A DNA stretch of 64,000 bases from Chitinivibrionales bacterium (GCA_035516255.1 DATJAL010000001.1:1-64000); one strand, 5' to 3'. Positions 23,855 through 31,433 are shown, numbered from the stretch's first letter. The notes: generated from the sequence alone by a model not told the origin. Made by a program: numbers and translations.

Positions 23855-24307
23855 TTAGGTTTCTTTCTTCCTGTGCTTATCGTCTTTTTTCTGCAAATGT
23901 GTTGTAACCCACAGGCTATTTTCTCTCGAAATTAAGGATTCCACGCGGTCGACAAAAGTTGCCTCCTTGTCCTGTGCGCCTTTGTATGCGTCTAGCCCCG
24001 CATCATAAAAATGCTTCTCTTTCTTTAGTGTTTCAGATATTGTTCTATAGTTTACCCAAATTTCTTGAAATTTGAATGTTTTCAATGCTGTTGTACCAAT
24101 ACCGAGTATGATCGATAAGATTATCGAAATCCATTTGATTTCTTCTGGTAGGAATCCGATCAATACAGGAATACAAGCAGAGAGAACAATAACGCCCCAT
24201 TGAAAGACATTGTAAAATCGTTTGTTCGTAGACGAATGAACACTATACCATTTTATCTGTTCCTCATATCGGTTTTTAATATAGCTTGAAAAATCTGCTG
24301 CATTCAT
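23855..24307 (-). CDS. SLATT-type two-helix membrane protein (DUF4231)
   Basis: The 150 residues contain two transmembrane segments, WGVIVLSACIPVLIGFL and WISIILSIILGIGTTAL, separated by a very short PEEIK turn. They are flanked by a helical N-terminus (IKNRYEEQIKWYSVHS) and a helical amphipathic C-terminus. This is the SLATT/DUF4231 layout, a family proposed to form membrane pores as the killing step of nucleotide-signalled defence. The stop of the preceding TIR-like gene forms part of its ribosome site (GAGGTGAACGATG), so the two are coupled. It is the most plausible membrane effector of this operon. Confidence 0.82.
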   Translation of the reverse strand: MNAADFSSYIKNRYEEQIKWYSVHSSTNKRFYNVFQWGVIVLSACIPVLIGFLPEEIKWISIILSIILGIGTTALKTFKFQEIWVNYRTISETLKKEKHFYDAGLDAYKGAQDKEATFVDRVESLISRENSLWVTTHLQKKDDKHRKKET

Positions 24308-24310
24308 CGT

Positions 24311-24715
24311 TCACCTCGCGTTTCTACGTATTGCGTCGATAATGCTTTGTGTATTCCATCCAACAATTTCCGTTGCGGTTTGTTGAACAATTTGCGGAAG
24401 ATTTATTGCACCCCAAGGTTTTACTGCAATAATTGGTTTCTCAAGCTCGTTGCAAAAATCAATTTCGAATTGTATCCAGGTGCTATGACTTACATAAATC
24501 CCAGAGAGGATGAGAATGACCTGTGCTGGTCGAATTTGTTCTCTTAAATTCTCTCGCAACTGGTTGTTTGTCGCTAACGGGTCATGTTCGGGCACGCTGT
24601 AATTGGAATATCTAAAATTGGCAGCAGCATCAAGATATTCAATCAAACGATAATATTCATCATCATAGTTCCATGCATGGGCGATGAAAAGTCGATAGGT
24701 AACTAGAATTGGCAT
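24311..24715 (-). CDS. ThsB-like TIR-domain protein, copy 2 (Thoeris type)
   Basis: The 134 residues include YRLFIAHAWNYDDEYYRLI, FRYSNYSVPEHDPL, AQVILILSGIYVSHSTWIQFEI and KPIIAVKPWG, an almost textbook ThsB-family series, quite different in sequence from copy 1. The Glu of IQFEID is the probable catalytic residue. Thoeris loci often carry more than one ThsB, each tuned to different phages. AAAGG lies seven bases before the ATG. It directly precedes and overlaps translation signals with the SLATT gene. Confidence 0.88.
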   Translation of the reverse strand: MPILVTYRLFIAHAWNYDDEYYRLIEYLDAAANFRYSNYSVPEHDPLATNNQLRENLREQIRPAQVILILSGIYVSHSTWIQFEIDFCNELEKPIIAVKPWGAINLPQIVQQTATEIVGWNTQSIIDAIRRNAR

Positions 24716-24742
24716 AAGAATGCCTTTCTGAAAATATGAGTA

Positions 24743-25300
24743 CTAATTCCGCCAAGTTTCATATTTTCGACTTTCTTCTTTGTCGTAATTAATCCATAAG
24801 AATTCTTGCCCGGTGCCTTTAGCTTGTGCTTTGTCAACTAATGGATAAAGCCGCAAGTATGCTGGGGGGTTAAAAGTGAGTTCATTATCCTCTAACACTG
24901 GGAAAACAGCAACTTTTCCGTTGTGGCCATCGAAATAGCCCAGTTCCCAAGGCATCCATTTTGACGTCTTTGAATTATTTGATATCGCATAGAACATTGA
25001 TTTTGATTGCTTCATGCGAGTTCTCAATAATTGCGCCGTTTCCTTAGTGACATTGTCTCTATCAAGTTCCTTATCGACAATCCAGTCGACGTATATCGAG
25101 TACCCAAGAGACGTTAACTCCTTGTAGATGCCGAAGATTGTCTTTTTGTCTTGATAACTATGGGAAATGAAGATGTCGAAGGTTGTCAGCTTTGTCGAGG
25201 CTGTTTTCACGGAAGCAAGTGCTTCATCCTTAATTTCGTTCAAAATAGTAAAACTTTGAGACGCGATCCTCTGGAGATAGCTCCTTTTGTAAAATGCCAT
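24743..25300 (-). CDS. TIR-domain protein with N-terminal helical segment
   Basis: The 185-residue product starts MAFYKRSYLQRIASQSF, chosen because GGGGGA lies before this ATG at 25300. After about 45 helical residues comes FDIFISHSYQDKKTIFGIYKEL, then YVDWIVD, SKSMFYAISNNSKTSKWMPWELGYFDG and KVAVFPVL. This is a bacterial TIR domain with the Glu of PWELGYFDG in the NADase position. It begins the tightly packed TIR-TIR-SLATT part of the operon, 27 bases before the copy-2 ThsB gene. NAD cleavage or messenger synthesis is expected by family, not shown. Confidence 0.85.
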   Translation of the reverse strand: MAFYKRSYLQRIASQSFTILNEIKDEALASVKTASTKLTTFDIFISHSYQDKKTIFGIYKELTSLGYSIYVDWIVDKELDRDNVTKETAQLLRTRMKQSKSMFYAISNNSKTSKWMPWELGYFDGHNGKVAVFPVLEDNELTFNPPAYLRLYPLVDKAQAKGTGQEFLWINYDKEESRKYETWRN

Positions 25301-25392
25301 AATGTTATCCCCCTTCGTCATACAGTATGTCAATATATTGGTTCTGCACTATTATTTCCCATCTTTTGTCCTATAATTAAAGCAATGCTTTT

Positions 25393-25968
25393 TTAACGTG
25401 CCTTAACCTGCTCAAGACGCTTAATCATATCCAATGCCGTGTCTGCATAGCTAAGCGCTTGGTCCTGAGTTGTTGATAACATTGCATCCTTGTCGTGGGC
25501 TACCCTGTTTCGCAGTCTTCTCATCCCTTGGAGCAGACCTGTATCTCTATCAGAAAGTGATGCAAATTTAGCCAACTGTTCAATATTGTGAGTAGGAGCG
25601 CGATATGAAGGTGGTTCAGGCGAGATGGCCAGGCGAGATACAGCGTCGGCCATCGCTGTCTCCAATGCAGACCAGGCCAAAAGGATAGCAGCAGAGGGTG
25701 CCCTGTCGACCGCATCGAGAATTTGCTCTTCAAGCGAAGTAAAAATGGGCCCTCTTATCTCCAGCCTTTCACTTTCAACTTCCCTATGAAGTTCTTTCGC
25801 TTGCTGGCTAAATTTCTCAAAGTCTAACTCAACATCTTTATATTTAACGCGAGCAATTCTGCCCAATATTTTTGCCAACTCATTTTTGAATATTAGTAAT
25901 GCAATACCAGTCACCAGCGGCCAGGCTGTTGCACTGATTATCTGGGCGATGAACTGTTTCCAATCCAT
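25393..25968 (-). CDS. Membrane-anchored HEPN-type protein
   Basis: The 191 residues begin MDWKQFIAQIISATAWPLVTGIALLIF, an N-terminal membrane segment; I chose the ATG at 25968 because AGGAG is five bases upstream. The cytoplasmic part has a coiled-coil-like stretch (FEKFSQQAKELHREVESERLEI) and then a helical domain with RLRNRVAHD near 160. RNRVAH fits the Rx4H HEPN motif and also resembles DUF4145. It is the first gene on the minus strand of the TIR cluster, with 92 bases before the TIR gene. It may be a membrane sensor or a second effector. Confidence 0.68.
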   Translation of the reverse strand: MDWKQFIAQIISATAWPLVTGIALLIFKNELAKILGRIARVKYKDVELDFEKFSQQAKELHREVESERLEIRGPIFTSLEEQILDAVDRAPSAAILLAWSALETAMADAVSRLAISPEPPSYRAPTHNIEQLAKFASLSDRDTGLLQGMRRLRNRVAHDKDAMLSTTQDQALSYADTALDMIKRLEQVKAR

Positions 25969-26065
25969 AAGTCTCCTCTCCAAACTGTACACGGCCAGTC
26001 CTTTGGCCGCTCTTTTATGATCACAGTCTTGTTCTGCATGTTTATGTTGATCAATATGGTCATGG

Positions 26066-26077
26066 GTAAACGTTTAC
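26066..26077. promoter_or_regulatory. GTAAACGTTTAC palindrome upstream of the TIR/HEPN operon
   Basis: A perfect 12-base palindrome lies about 100 bases before the first gene of the operon, in an AT-rich stretch without other features. Its form resembles the core of LacI-family operators. No regulator gene is next to it. I cannot see a convincing promoter overlapping it. Confidence 0.35.
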
Positions 26078-26167
26078 TTTGTTAGCAATAGGTCAGCGTA
26101 TTTATTGAATGCATATTTATTTTATTTCATATCAAGGAGTCTATGAAGAACTTCAATAATAGATAAT

Positions 26168-26345
26168 TCACCCCCCACATCTCCCCATCTCCTCCGCAAT
26201 AATCTTCCCCAGCACTTTCAGCGGCACCGGCTTTCCCCGCACGGTCATATTGCGCGCCTTCATTTCCTGTTCCGCAATTTCCGGGACAAACCCAGATAAC
26301 GTTTGCGCCGCCTTTTTCTTCGCGGGGCTTTTCGTATAAAAGAAG
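26168..26345 (-). pseudogene. C-terminal remnant of a response-regulator receiver domain
   Basis: The minus strand, reading up from the stop at 26168-26170, encodes LSGFVPEIAEQEMKAR, then a GKPVPLKVLGKIIAEEMG ending. This parallels the end of the receiver gene at 28.7 kb (VSGYVSKISGEELKDL, AKPASMKVIVGIVSEEMG). The frame has no start and runs into the 3' end of the neighbouring propeller gene, so the N-terminal two thirds with the phospho-acceptor Asp are lost. It fills most of the gap before the TIR operon. Confidence 0.7.
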
Positions 26346-28493
26346 CTAGCGCAAAATCTGAAAAAATGTTGAAAAGCTATTGGCTGCTGTCTTCATTCTC
26401 ATGATATAGCAGCCTGCCGCAACATTCGGGATATCGAATGACAGCCGGTGCGGTCCTGGTTCCAAATGTCTGTTGCAAAGAGACGCCAGTTCGTGTCCGG
26501 AGGTGTTATACATGGTGAAGGATACTTTTTCTGAATGAGATAGAGAGCATTGGATGATTATGCTGCGGTTAAAATGAGTTGGAGGTAATATCTTGAAAGC
26601 TTCCTGTTGAAACATTGCCTGCAGCGATTTCGGAATAATTAGGCCCACTGTTTCCGAAAGCGGCCTGTGCCATACGCCGTTGGATCTGGTCGCGGCGAAG
26701 ATATCGTTTTTCCCTACTGCAAGGGACTTGACTACGGTATTCGGCGGGAGGCCTGCGTCGATTGCATCCCAGCTTGCGCCGTTATCAGATGAGAGGAAAA
26801 CGCCGCCGAGGTCGGATGCGGCAAAAACATTGTTTCCGTTTACGGCAAGGGAATTAACAAAACCATTTGGAAGGCCCCTATCTGCCGCGGTCCAGGTTGC
26901 TCCATTGTTCGTCGAAAGGAAGACGCCGCCGCCCCACATGCCCCAGAGTCCGGCAAAAATGTTGCCGTTGCTCGCGGCAAGGGCCGTAACAGAGGTATTC
27001 GCCGGGAATCCGGAATCGAGCGCAGTCCAGCTTGCACCCTTATTGGTTGTTCTGTAGACACAAAAATCACTCCCGGCAAAAATATTGCCGTCGCTTACGG
27101 CAAGAGAACTGATATAGGCAATCCGGGGAAGTCCTGAATTGACCGCAGTCCAGGTCGTACCGTTATCTGCAGACCGGAAAATGCCGCCGCCATCAGTCCC
27201 GGCAAAAATATCAGTGCCGCTTATGGCGAGACAGTTGACCAAAGAATCCGTGAGGCCGGAATCGACCAAAGTCCATGTTGCGCCATTATTGATGGAAAGG
27301 AAAATGCCCCCATGCCATCCGCCACAAGACCCGGCAAACACATTGCCGCCGCTTGCGGCAAGAGAGGTAAAAGTGGTATTTGTGAAACCGCCTCTCACGG
27401 ATGTCCAACTCTTGCCGTTATTGGTGGATAGAAAAATGCCAAGAAAGCCTGCGGCAAAAATATTGGTGTCGCTCACGGCCACAGCATTGAAGCTGTTGTT
27501 TACGGGGAGCCCGGAGTTGACGAAAGTCCAACTTGAACCGTTGTCGGCGGACAAGAAAACGCCGCCGCAACCGGTCCCTGCGTAGATGTTGTTGCCGTCA
27601 ACAACAAGACATTTGACGGAAGTATCCGCAAGCCCCGAATTGACCGCGGTCCAGCTCGTGCCGCCATTGGCGGACAGAAAGACGCCGCCGGACGTCCCGG
27701 CATAAATGGTACCGCCGTTCACCGCAAGAGACATGACGTACATATTCGAAAGACCGTTGTTTGCAGGCGCCCAGCTTGCGCCGCTATTGGTGGAAAGAAT
27801 AATCCCGCCGCCATTAGTTCCGGCAAAGATAGTATCTCCGCTCACTGCAAAAGACACGGCATATGCGCTCCCAAGGCTGGTGTCGACCGCTATCCATCGT
27901 GCACCGTTGTCGGTGGACAAAAAGATACCTCCACTGCGATAGCCGGCATAGGTCATTGTCCAGCGGGCCCCGGCAAAAATATTGCCGCCGCTTACTATAA
28001 GAGAATAGACCGCACTTCCGGGAGGCAGGCCTGAATCGACCGCCGTCCAGGAACCACCGTTATCGGTGGAACGAAAAATACCGTTGCCGCCGCTGGCGGC
28101 AAAAACATTGATGCCGACCACTGCAAGAGAGTAAACACCGGTATTCGAGGGAAGACCTGAATTTATCGCAGCCCAGGTTGCCCCGTTATTTGCCGAAACG
28201 AAAACGCCAGTGGACTGAGTGCCGGCAAGAATATTGCCGCCGTTCACGGCAAGAGTCAGGATGGTTAGGTCCGCAAGGCCGGAGTCGACCGAAGTCCAGC
28301 TTGCACCGTTGTTTGCGGAACGGAAAATACCGCTACCCGAAGTCCCGGTGAAAATATTGCCGCTGTTCGCACAAAGCGCGGAAATACCCTTCATCCACGG
28401 CCCTTGGCCTTGCGCCCACTGGGCGTTTCCCGAATGGAAAGACACAATCAGAAAGACCGCCCAAACGGCAAACCTTATCATGTCATTTTTCAT
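26346..28493 (-). CDS. Secreted repeat beta-propeller protein with T9SS-like C-terminal tail
   Basis: The 715 residues open with a signal peptide (IRFAVWAVFLIVSFHSGNAQ) and continue with about fourteen copies of a unit of roughly 43 residues: GNIFAGT-GGIFLSTNNGASWT-VDSGLP-VNSLAVSG. This is the sialidase/photosystem-assembly BNR-type repeat that forms propellers. The last 75 residues (FTMYNTSGHELASL, LSFDIPNVAAGCYIMRMKT) resemble the type A sorting tail of type IX secretion cargo. It is therefore predicted to be exported to the cell surface or medium. No carbohydrate-binding or catalytic residues are recognisable. It is monocistronic. Confidence 0.82.
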   Translation of the reverse strand: MKNDMIRFAVWAVFLIVSFHSGNAQWAQGQGPWMKGISALCANSGNIFTGTSGSGIFRSANNGASWTSVDSGLADLTILTLAVNGGNILAGTQSTGVFVSANNGATWAAINSGLPSNTGVYSLAVVGINVFAASGGNGIFRSTDNGGSWTAVDSGLPPGSAVYSLIVSGGNIFAGARWTMTYAGYRSGGIFLSTDNGARWIAVDTSLGSAYAVSFAVSGDTIFAGTNGGGIILSTNSGASWAPANNGLSNMYVMSLAVNGGTIYAGTSGGVFLSANGGTSWTAVNSGLADTSVKCLVVDGNNIYAGTGCGGVFLSADNGSSWTFVNSGLPVNNSFNAVAVSDTNIFAAGFLGIFLSTNNGKSWTSVRGGFTNTTFTSLAASGGNVFAGSCGGWHGGIFLSINNGATWTLVDSGLTDSLVNCLAISGTDIFAGTDGGGIFRSADNGTTWTAVNSGLPRIAYISSLAVSDGNIFAGSDFCVYRTTNKGASWTALDSGFPANTSVTALAASNGNIFAGLWGMWGGGVFLSTNNGATWTAADRGLPNGFVNSLAVNGNNVFAASDLGGVFLSSDNGASWDAIDAGLPPNTVVKSLAVGKNDIFAATRSNGVWHRPLSETVGLIIPKSLQAMFQQEAFKILPPTHFNRSIIIQCSLSHSEKVSFTMYNTSGHELASLCNRHLEPGPHRLSFDIPNVAAGCYIMRMKTAANSFSTFFQILR

Positions 28494-28595
28494 TTGGGTT
28501 CCTTAGTTGCACCCTACTTCGTACAATATACTAAACCGGTAAATTTTCCGCAGGTCATACAATGTAAAAGCCAAACGTCAAACTGTCCCGGTATT

Positions 28596-28635
28596 GGAAA
28601 AACAAAACCTGCACGCTCATCTCATCATGCAGGTT
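28596..28635 (-). terminator. Rho-independent terminator of the response-regulator gene
   Basis: On the minus strand AACCTGCA and TGCAGGTT form a perfect eight-base stem with a 14-base loop, followed by TTGTTTTTC. It lies 30 bases past the stop of the receiver gene. Stem and U-run are both in the right order for this strand only. Confidence 0.72.
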
Positions 28636-28665
28636 CATAACATCGTCCGATTTTATTCCAAACCC

Positions 28666-29037
28666 TCATATCCCCACCTTCCCCATTTCCTCGCTCACTA
28701 TCCCCACTATCACCTTCATCGAGGCGGGTTTCGCGATCACCACCGCGTTCAGGTCCTTCAGTTCTTCCCCGGATATTTTCGACACGTATCCCGACACCAC
28801 CACTTTTCTCACGTGTTTCGGCGTTGCCCCGGCCAGGAGTATCCCGTCGAGATTCGGCATGACGTGGTCGGTGATGAGCAGGTCCACGCGGTTGGCCAGG
28901 ATGTAGCTGCGCGCCGCGAGCGGGTATGAAAAGCCGTGTATCCGCGCATTGGGTGCGGCAATGAGGACGAAGTTGCTCAGGATGTCCACCACCGTGGGTT
29001 CGTCGTCCACGATCACCACTTCGAGTTCGTTCTTCAT
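28666..29037 (-). CDS. Single-domain response regulator (receiver only)
   Basis: The product has 123 residues from MKNELEVVIVDDEP: acidic pair D11/D12, phospho-acceptor D57 in LLITDHVMPN, the Ser of VVVSGY and the Lys of AKPAS. There is no output domain, so it works like CheY or Spo0F, as a phospho-relay or protein-binding switch. I chose the ATG at 29037; an earlier ATG adds 11 residues before the first beta-strand. No kinase is adjacent. It carries its own terminator, and a degenerate relative lies 2.3 kb away. Confidence 0.88.
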   Translation of the reverse strand: MKNELEVVIVDDEPTVVDILSNFVLIAAPNARIHGFSYPLAARSYILANRVDLLITDHVMPNLDGILLAGATPKHVRKVVVSGYVSKISGEELKDLNAVVIAKPASMKVIVGIVSEEMGKVGI

Positions 29038-29200
29038 TTTTCTTTGGCTTTCCAAGCAAAGATCCGTCATAGGGGCTTGCGCCGGGCCGCATCAAAGCGC
29101 GCGCACGTCGCAAAGAAACGAAAAGGGCCGTGCAACGGGATCGGATTGCTTCACGCGTTCGTTATAAATGGAGTATACCCGGAAGTGTGGCCAGTGTCAA

Positions 29201-29214
29201 CGAAATCGATTTCG
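29201..29214. promoter_or_regulatory. 14-base perfect palindrome upstream of the receiver gene
   Basis: CGAAATCGATTTCG is fully self-complementary and lies about 165 bases upstream of the receiver start codon. It could be an operator. The rest of the stretch from 29038 to 29314 holds nothing else I can support. Confidence 0.3.
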
Positions 29215-29314
29215 CCCTCCCCTAACCTCGGTTAATTCAATCTAATAACGCCAATATTTAATTACAGTCTTCACGGTTTCTGTTGTCAAGCAGCCAATTA
29301 ATTAGAATAAGTCA

Positions 29315-29580
29315 GGGCGTTACCCTCGCCTTCGGCTCGGGTCGGTTCTCCCTCCGGTCCACCCCTTCGGGTGCTTCCAAGGGTCGTCGGCCTTGGCCTC
29401 GGGCTGCCACGGCGCTAGGCCGCTTCGCGGGGCGCCGGGCAGCACCGCGCCCCAGCGCGGCCTCCGGTCGCCCCTAACGCTGGGCATAAGAACGTTGCCT
29501 ACTTGTAAACAACTGCTTGCGCAAATTCGATTTTGTTTTGGTCTTGCTCCTCGCCATCAACGCCGCCCCTGAGGCCGGGG
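29315..29580. repeat. Repeat family A, copy 2
   Basis: The unit runs from GGGCGTTACCC at 29315 to CTAACGCTGGGCATAAG ending at 29490. Inside are hairpins such as CTCGCCTTCGGCTCGGG, CCGCTTCGCGG and CGCGCCCCAGCGCG. A tail of about 90 bases follows with CTACTTGTAAAC, GCGCAAATTCGATTTTG and CGCCATCAACGCC, the last being the beginning of a family B unit. GCGTTA at the head and TAACGC at the close are complementary, so the whole unit can close into one stem. Confidence 0.88.
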
Positions 29581-29625
29581 AAATAAAATTCTGGTGGGGC
29601 AACTCATGCATAAAGTAGAAAGATT

Positions 29626-29872
29626 GGGCGTTCCCCCGCTTCGCGGGGTCGGCCCTCCTTCCGGTCTCGCCTTCGGCTCGGGCTGCCACGGCGCGAGGCC
29701 GCTTCGCGGGGCGCCGGGCAGCACCGCGCTTTAGCGCGGCCTACAGTCCTGCCTAACGCCGGGCATAAGAACTCTACCCACTTGTCAATAATGGCTTGCG
29801 CCGAATTCGATTTGATTTATCTTTGTTTTTCTTCCGCTATCAGCGACGGCCTGCAGTCCGGCCTGGCGCGCG
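29626..29872. repeat. Repeat family A, copy 3
   Basis: Head GGGCGTTCCCCCGCTTCGCGGGG at 29626 and close CTAACGCCGGGCATAAG at 29753 enclose hairpins shared with copy 2, including CGCGAGGCCGCTTCGCGGGGCG-type stems. The tail (CCACTTGTCAAT, GCGCCGAATTCGATTTG) ends in a short family B start, ATCAGCGACGGCC. Spacing to copy 2 is about 45 bases, so the copies are near-tandem. Confidence 0.88.
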
Positions 29873-30000
29873 GCAAAAGGTAATATTCCGCATTTGTAAA
29901 TCCCTTATCAAAAAATGGCCCCTCTCCTGGCGGAGAGGGGTTGGGGTGAGGTCTAAACGGACAGTACAACTCAACAGCTCATCGTTTGATATTCTCCCCC

Positions 30001-30112
30001 CGCCATCAGCGACGGCCTGAGGGCCCAAGGATTGGCCGCTCGTGCTGTTTGAGCCCGGCATCTTTTAACAAGTACGACCCTTGTCCTGCCGGGTGAGTTC
30101 ACGAGCGGCCCG
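30001..30112 (+). repeat. Repeat family B, copy 2 (112 bases)
   Basis: This unit is identical by eye over all 112 bases to the copy at 31434. It is one long interrupted hairpin: GCCGCTCGTG pairs with CACGAGCGGC, CCCGGCA pairs with TGCCGGG, and ACAAG pairs with CTTGT near the loop. No start codon or convincing protein is encoded. It is followed directly by family C sequence. Confidence 0.9.
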
Positions 30113-30590
30113 GAGGCCGAGGGACAGGGCAAACGACACAATATCTGGCGCGAAGCGCCAACTACCTCTCCCTGGGGAACGAAGTGACACAAGGCGGTGC
30201 TGCGGGCGCGGCATGGGGTTCCAAGGGGTGCTTGCTGGCACAGGGCAAAAGACATAATATCTGGTGCGCAGCACCAACTACTTTGCCCTGGGGAACGCAA
30301 GTGACAAAGCACCCCTTGGTCGGGGGTGCCGGGGGCCGACGCCCCCGGCCCCGTTGTCAAGCAAACCCGACGGCTATGGGACCGGACGGCGCTAACCGCA
30401 TGCAGGCGCGGGCGCGGGGTCCATGCCTGGGGTGCCGGGGGCCGACGCTCCCGGCTTCTGTTGACAAGCGGCTGGAGGCCGAGGGACAAGGCGGCGCTGC
30501 AGGCGCGGCGCGGGGTTCCAAGGGTGCTCGCTGGCACAGGGCAAAAGACATGATATCCTGTGCGCAGCAACACTACCGCGACGGAGACCT
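30113..30590. repeat. Repeat family C: nested hairpins with internal direct repeats
   Basis: A subunit of about 70 bases (CAGGGCAAAnGACAnAATATCTGG and so on to CCCTGGGGAACG) occurs at 30130 and 30238, with a degraded third copy near 30536. In copy two, CCAAGGGGTGCTT (30221-30233) pairs with AAGCACCCCTTGG (30307-30319), CAGGGCAAA (30241) with TTTGCCCTG (30282), and TGGTGC with GCACCA. In copy one the innermost stem is TGGCGC with GCGCCA, a compensatory change. A GGGGGCCGACGCCCCC hairpin follows at 30328. Long frames across this stretch reflect its GC content and are not called as genes. Confidence 0.82.
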
Positions 30591-30864
30591 AATACTTTTT
30601 ATGATGTTTTACAGGAGGCTGGGTATACACGCAGAACAAGGGGTTTAGTTTAGGCTTTGCGCTGGTGCAATACCGTTTGTTGATGGAGTCCACGATTGCA
30701 GGCACCGCATCCTCAAATTCTGTCCTTACCCTTATGAAATTTTTATGCATGGTGACCACGGAAACGTGCGCTAGTGCGCCGATCCACTTCATGTCCTCAT
30801 CGGCAAAATCGCACTTTTCGACTATCTTGAAGGTCCTTGTTTGTGAGGGATCGTTATAAGACAT
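30589..30864 (-). CDS. Small hypothetical protein of 91 residues
   Basis: The start MSYNDPSQTRTFKIVEKCD is backed by GGAGG with six bases before the ATG, the best ribosome site in this part of the window; an ATG 16 codons upstream has none. The product looks mixed alpha/beta with a segment HVSVVTMHKNFIRVRTEFEDAVPAIVDSINKRY. I do not recognise a family. It lies between family C and family A repeats and may be carried with them. Confidence 0.55.
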   Translation of the reverse strand: MSYNDPSQTRTFKIVEKCDFADEDMKWIGALAHVSVVTMHKNFIRVRTEFEDAVPAIVDSINKRYCTSAKPKLNPLFCVYTQPPVKHHKKY

Positions 30865-30992
30865 TTCGTCCTCCGGGTAGGTTAAAGGACTCGGCTGTCT
30901 GGGGGGTACCATTTAACATAAGTCATTCAGCCAATAGTAAAGTGGTAAATCGCATTTATTTTGGCCGGCTTATCATTTGTGATAATAAGCCT

Positions 30993-31243
30993 GGGCGTTC
31001 CCCGGCCTTCGGCCGGGTCGGTCTTCCTCCGGGCTCGGCTGTTCGCCTCGTTGCCGGACCGCCCAGATGGCCTTTGGCCGGGGTCGGCCGGCAACGCGCT
31101 CTGGCGCGCCCTTCGGTCCACCTAACGCTGGGCATAGGTCCTCTTCCCCACATGTAAATTTTCGCCTACACAAATTTGATTTAGTTTGTTTGGTTTCCAA
31201 CGCCATCAGCGCCGTCCCTGAGGCCGGAGGATTGGCCGCTCGA
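30993..31243. repeat. Repeat family A, copy 4, joined to a family B fragment
   Basis: Head GGGCGTTCCCCGGCCTTCGGCCGGG at 30993 and close CTAACGCTGGGCATAGG at 31122 match the family. The interior differs from copies 2 and 3, with a GTTGCCGG arm at about 31058 pairing with CCGGCAAC. The tail holds CACATGTAAAT and TACACAAATTTGATTTAG. It runs into CGCCATCAGCGCCGTCC at 31201, the start of a B unit that stops after GGCCGCTCG. Confidence 0.86.
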
Positions 31244-31259
31244 AAATAAGTCAAAATCT

Positions 31260-31410
31260 GGGCGCCCCGCCGAAGGCGGCGGCCCTCCTTCCGGTCTCGG
31301 CCTTCGGCCTCGGGCTGCCTCGGCCCGAGGCCGCGAGACGCGGCGGGGTCCGGGCAGCACCGCGTTCCTACGCGGCCTCCAGTCCTGCCTGGCGCCGGGC
31401 AGAGGTACCT
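31260..31410. repeat. Repeat family A, copy 5 (diverged close, no tail)
   Basis: The head is GGGCGCCCCGCCGAAGGCGGCGG at 31260, near-identical in layout to copy 1. The close is CCTGGCGCCGGGC at 31388 instead of CTAACGC. Most of the usual A tail is missing, and a complete family B unit follows after 24 bases. Confidence 0.82.
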
Positions 31411-31433
31411 ATGCCGTTTTTGCCTTTTTTAAT

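Noticed and set aside
22119-25968. Calling the TIR operon a standard Thoeris system
   Set aside because: Neither SIR2-SLOG nor macro-domain ThsA is encoded in the operon or elsewhere in the window; only ThsB-like parts match.
29971-30573. Long minus-strand open frame of 200 codons across repeat families B and C
   Set aside because: It is Arg/Pro/Ala-rich, has no ribosome site, and is explained by GC-rich repeats without stops.
29315-31410. Family A repeats as integron attC sites, because GCCTAAC and GTTAGGC occur at the unit close
   Set aside because: The heads read GCGTTA or GCGTTCCC and do not give the matching second site in the right orientation and distance; no integrase gene or cassettes are present.
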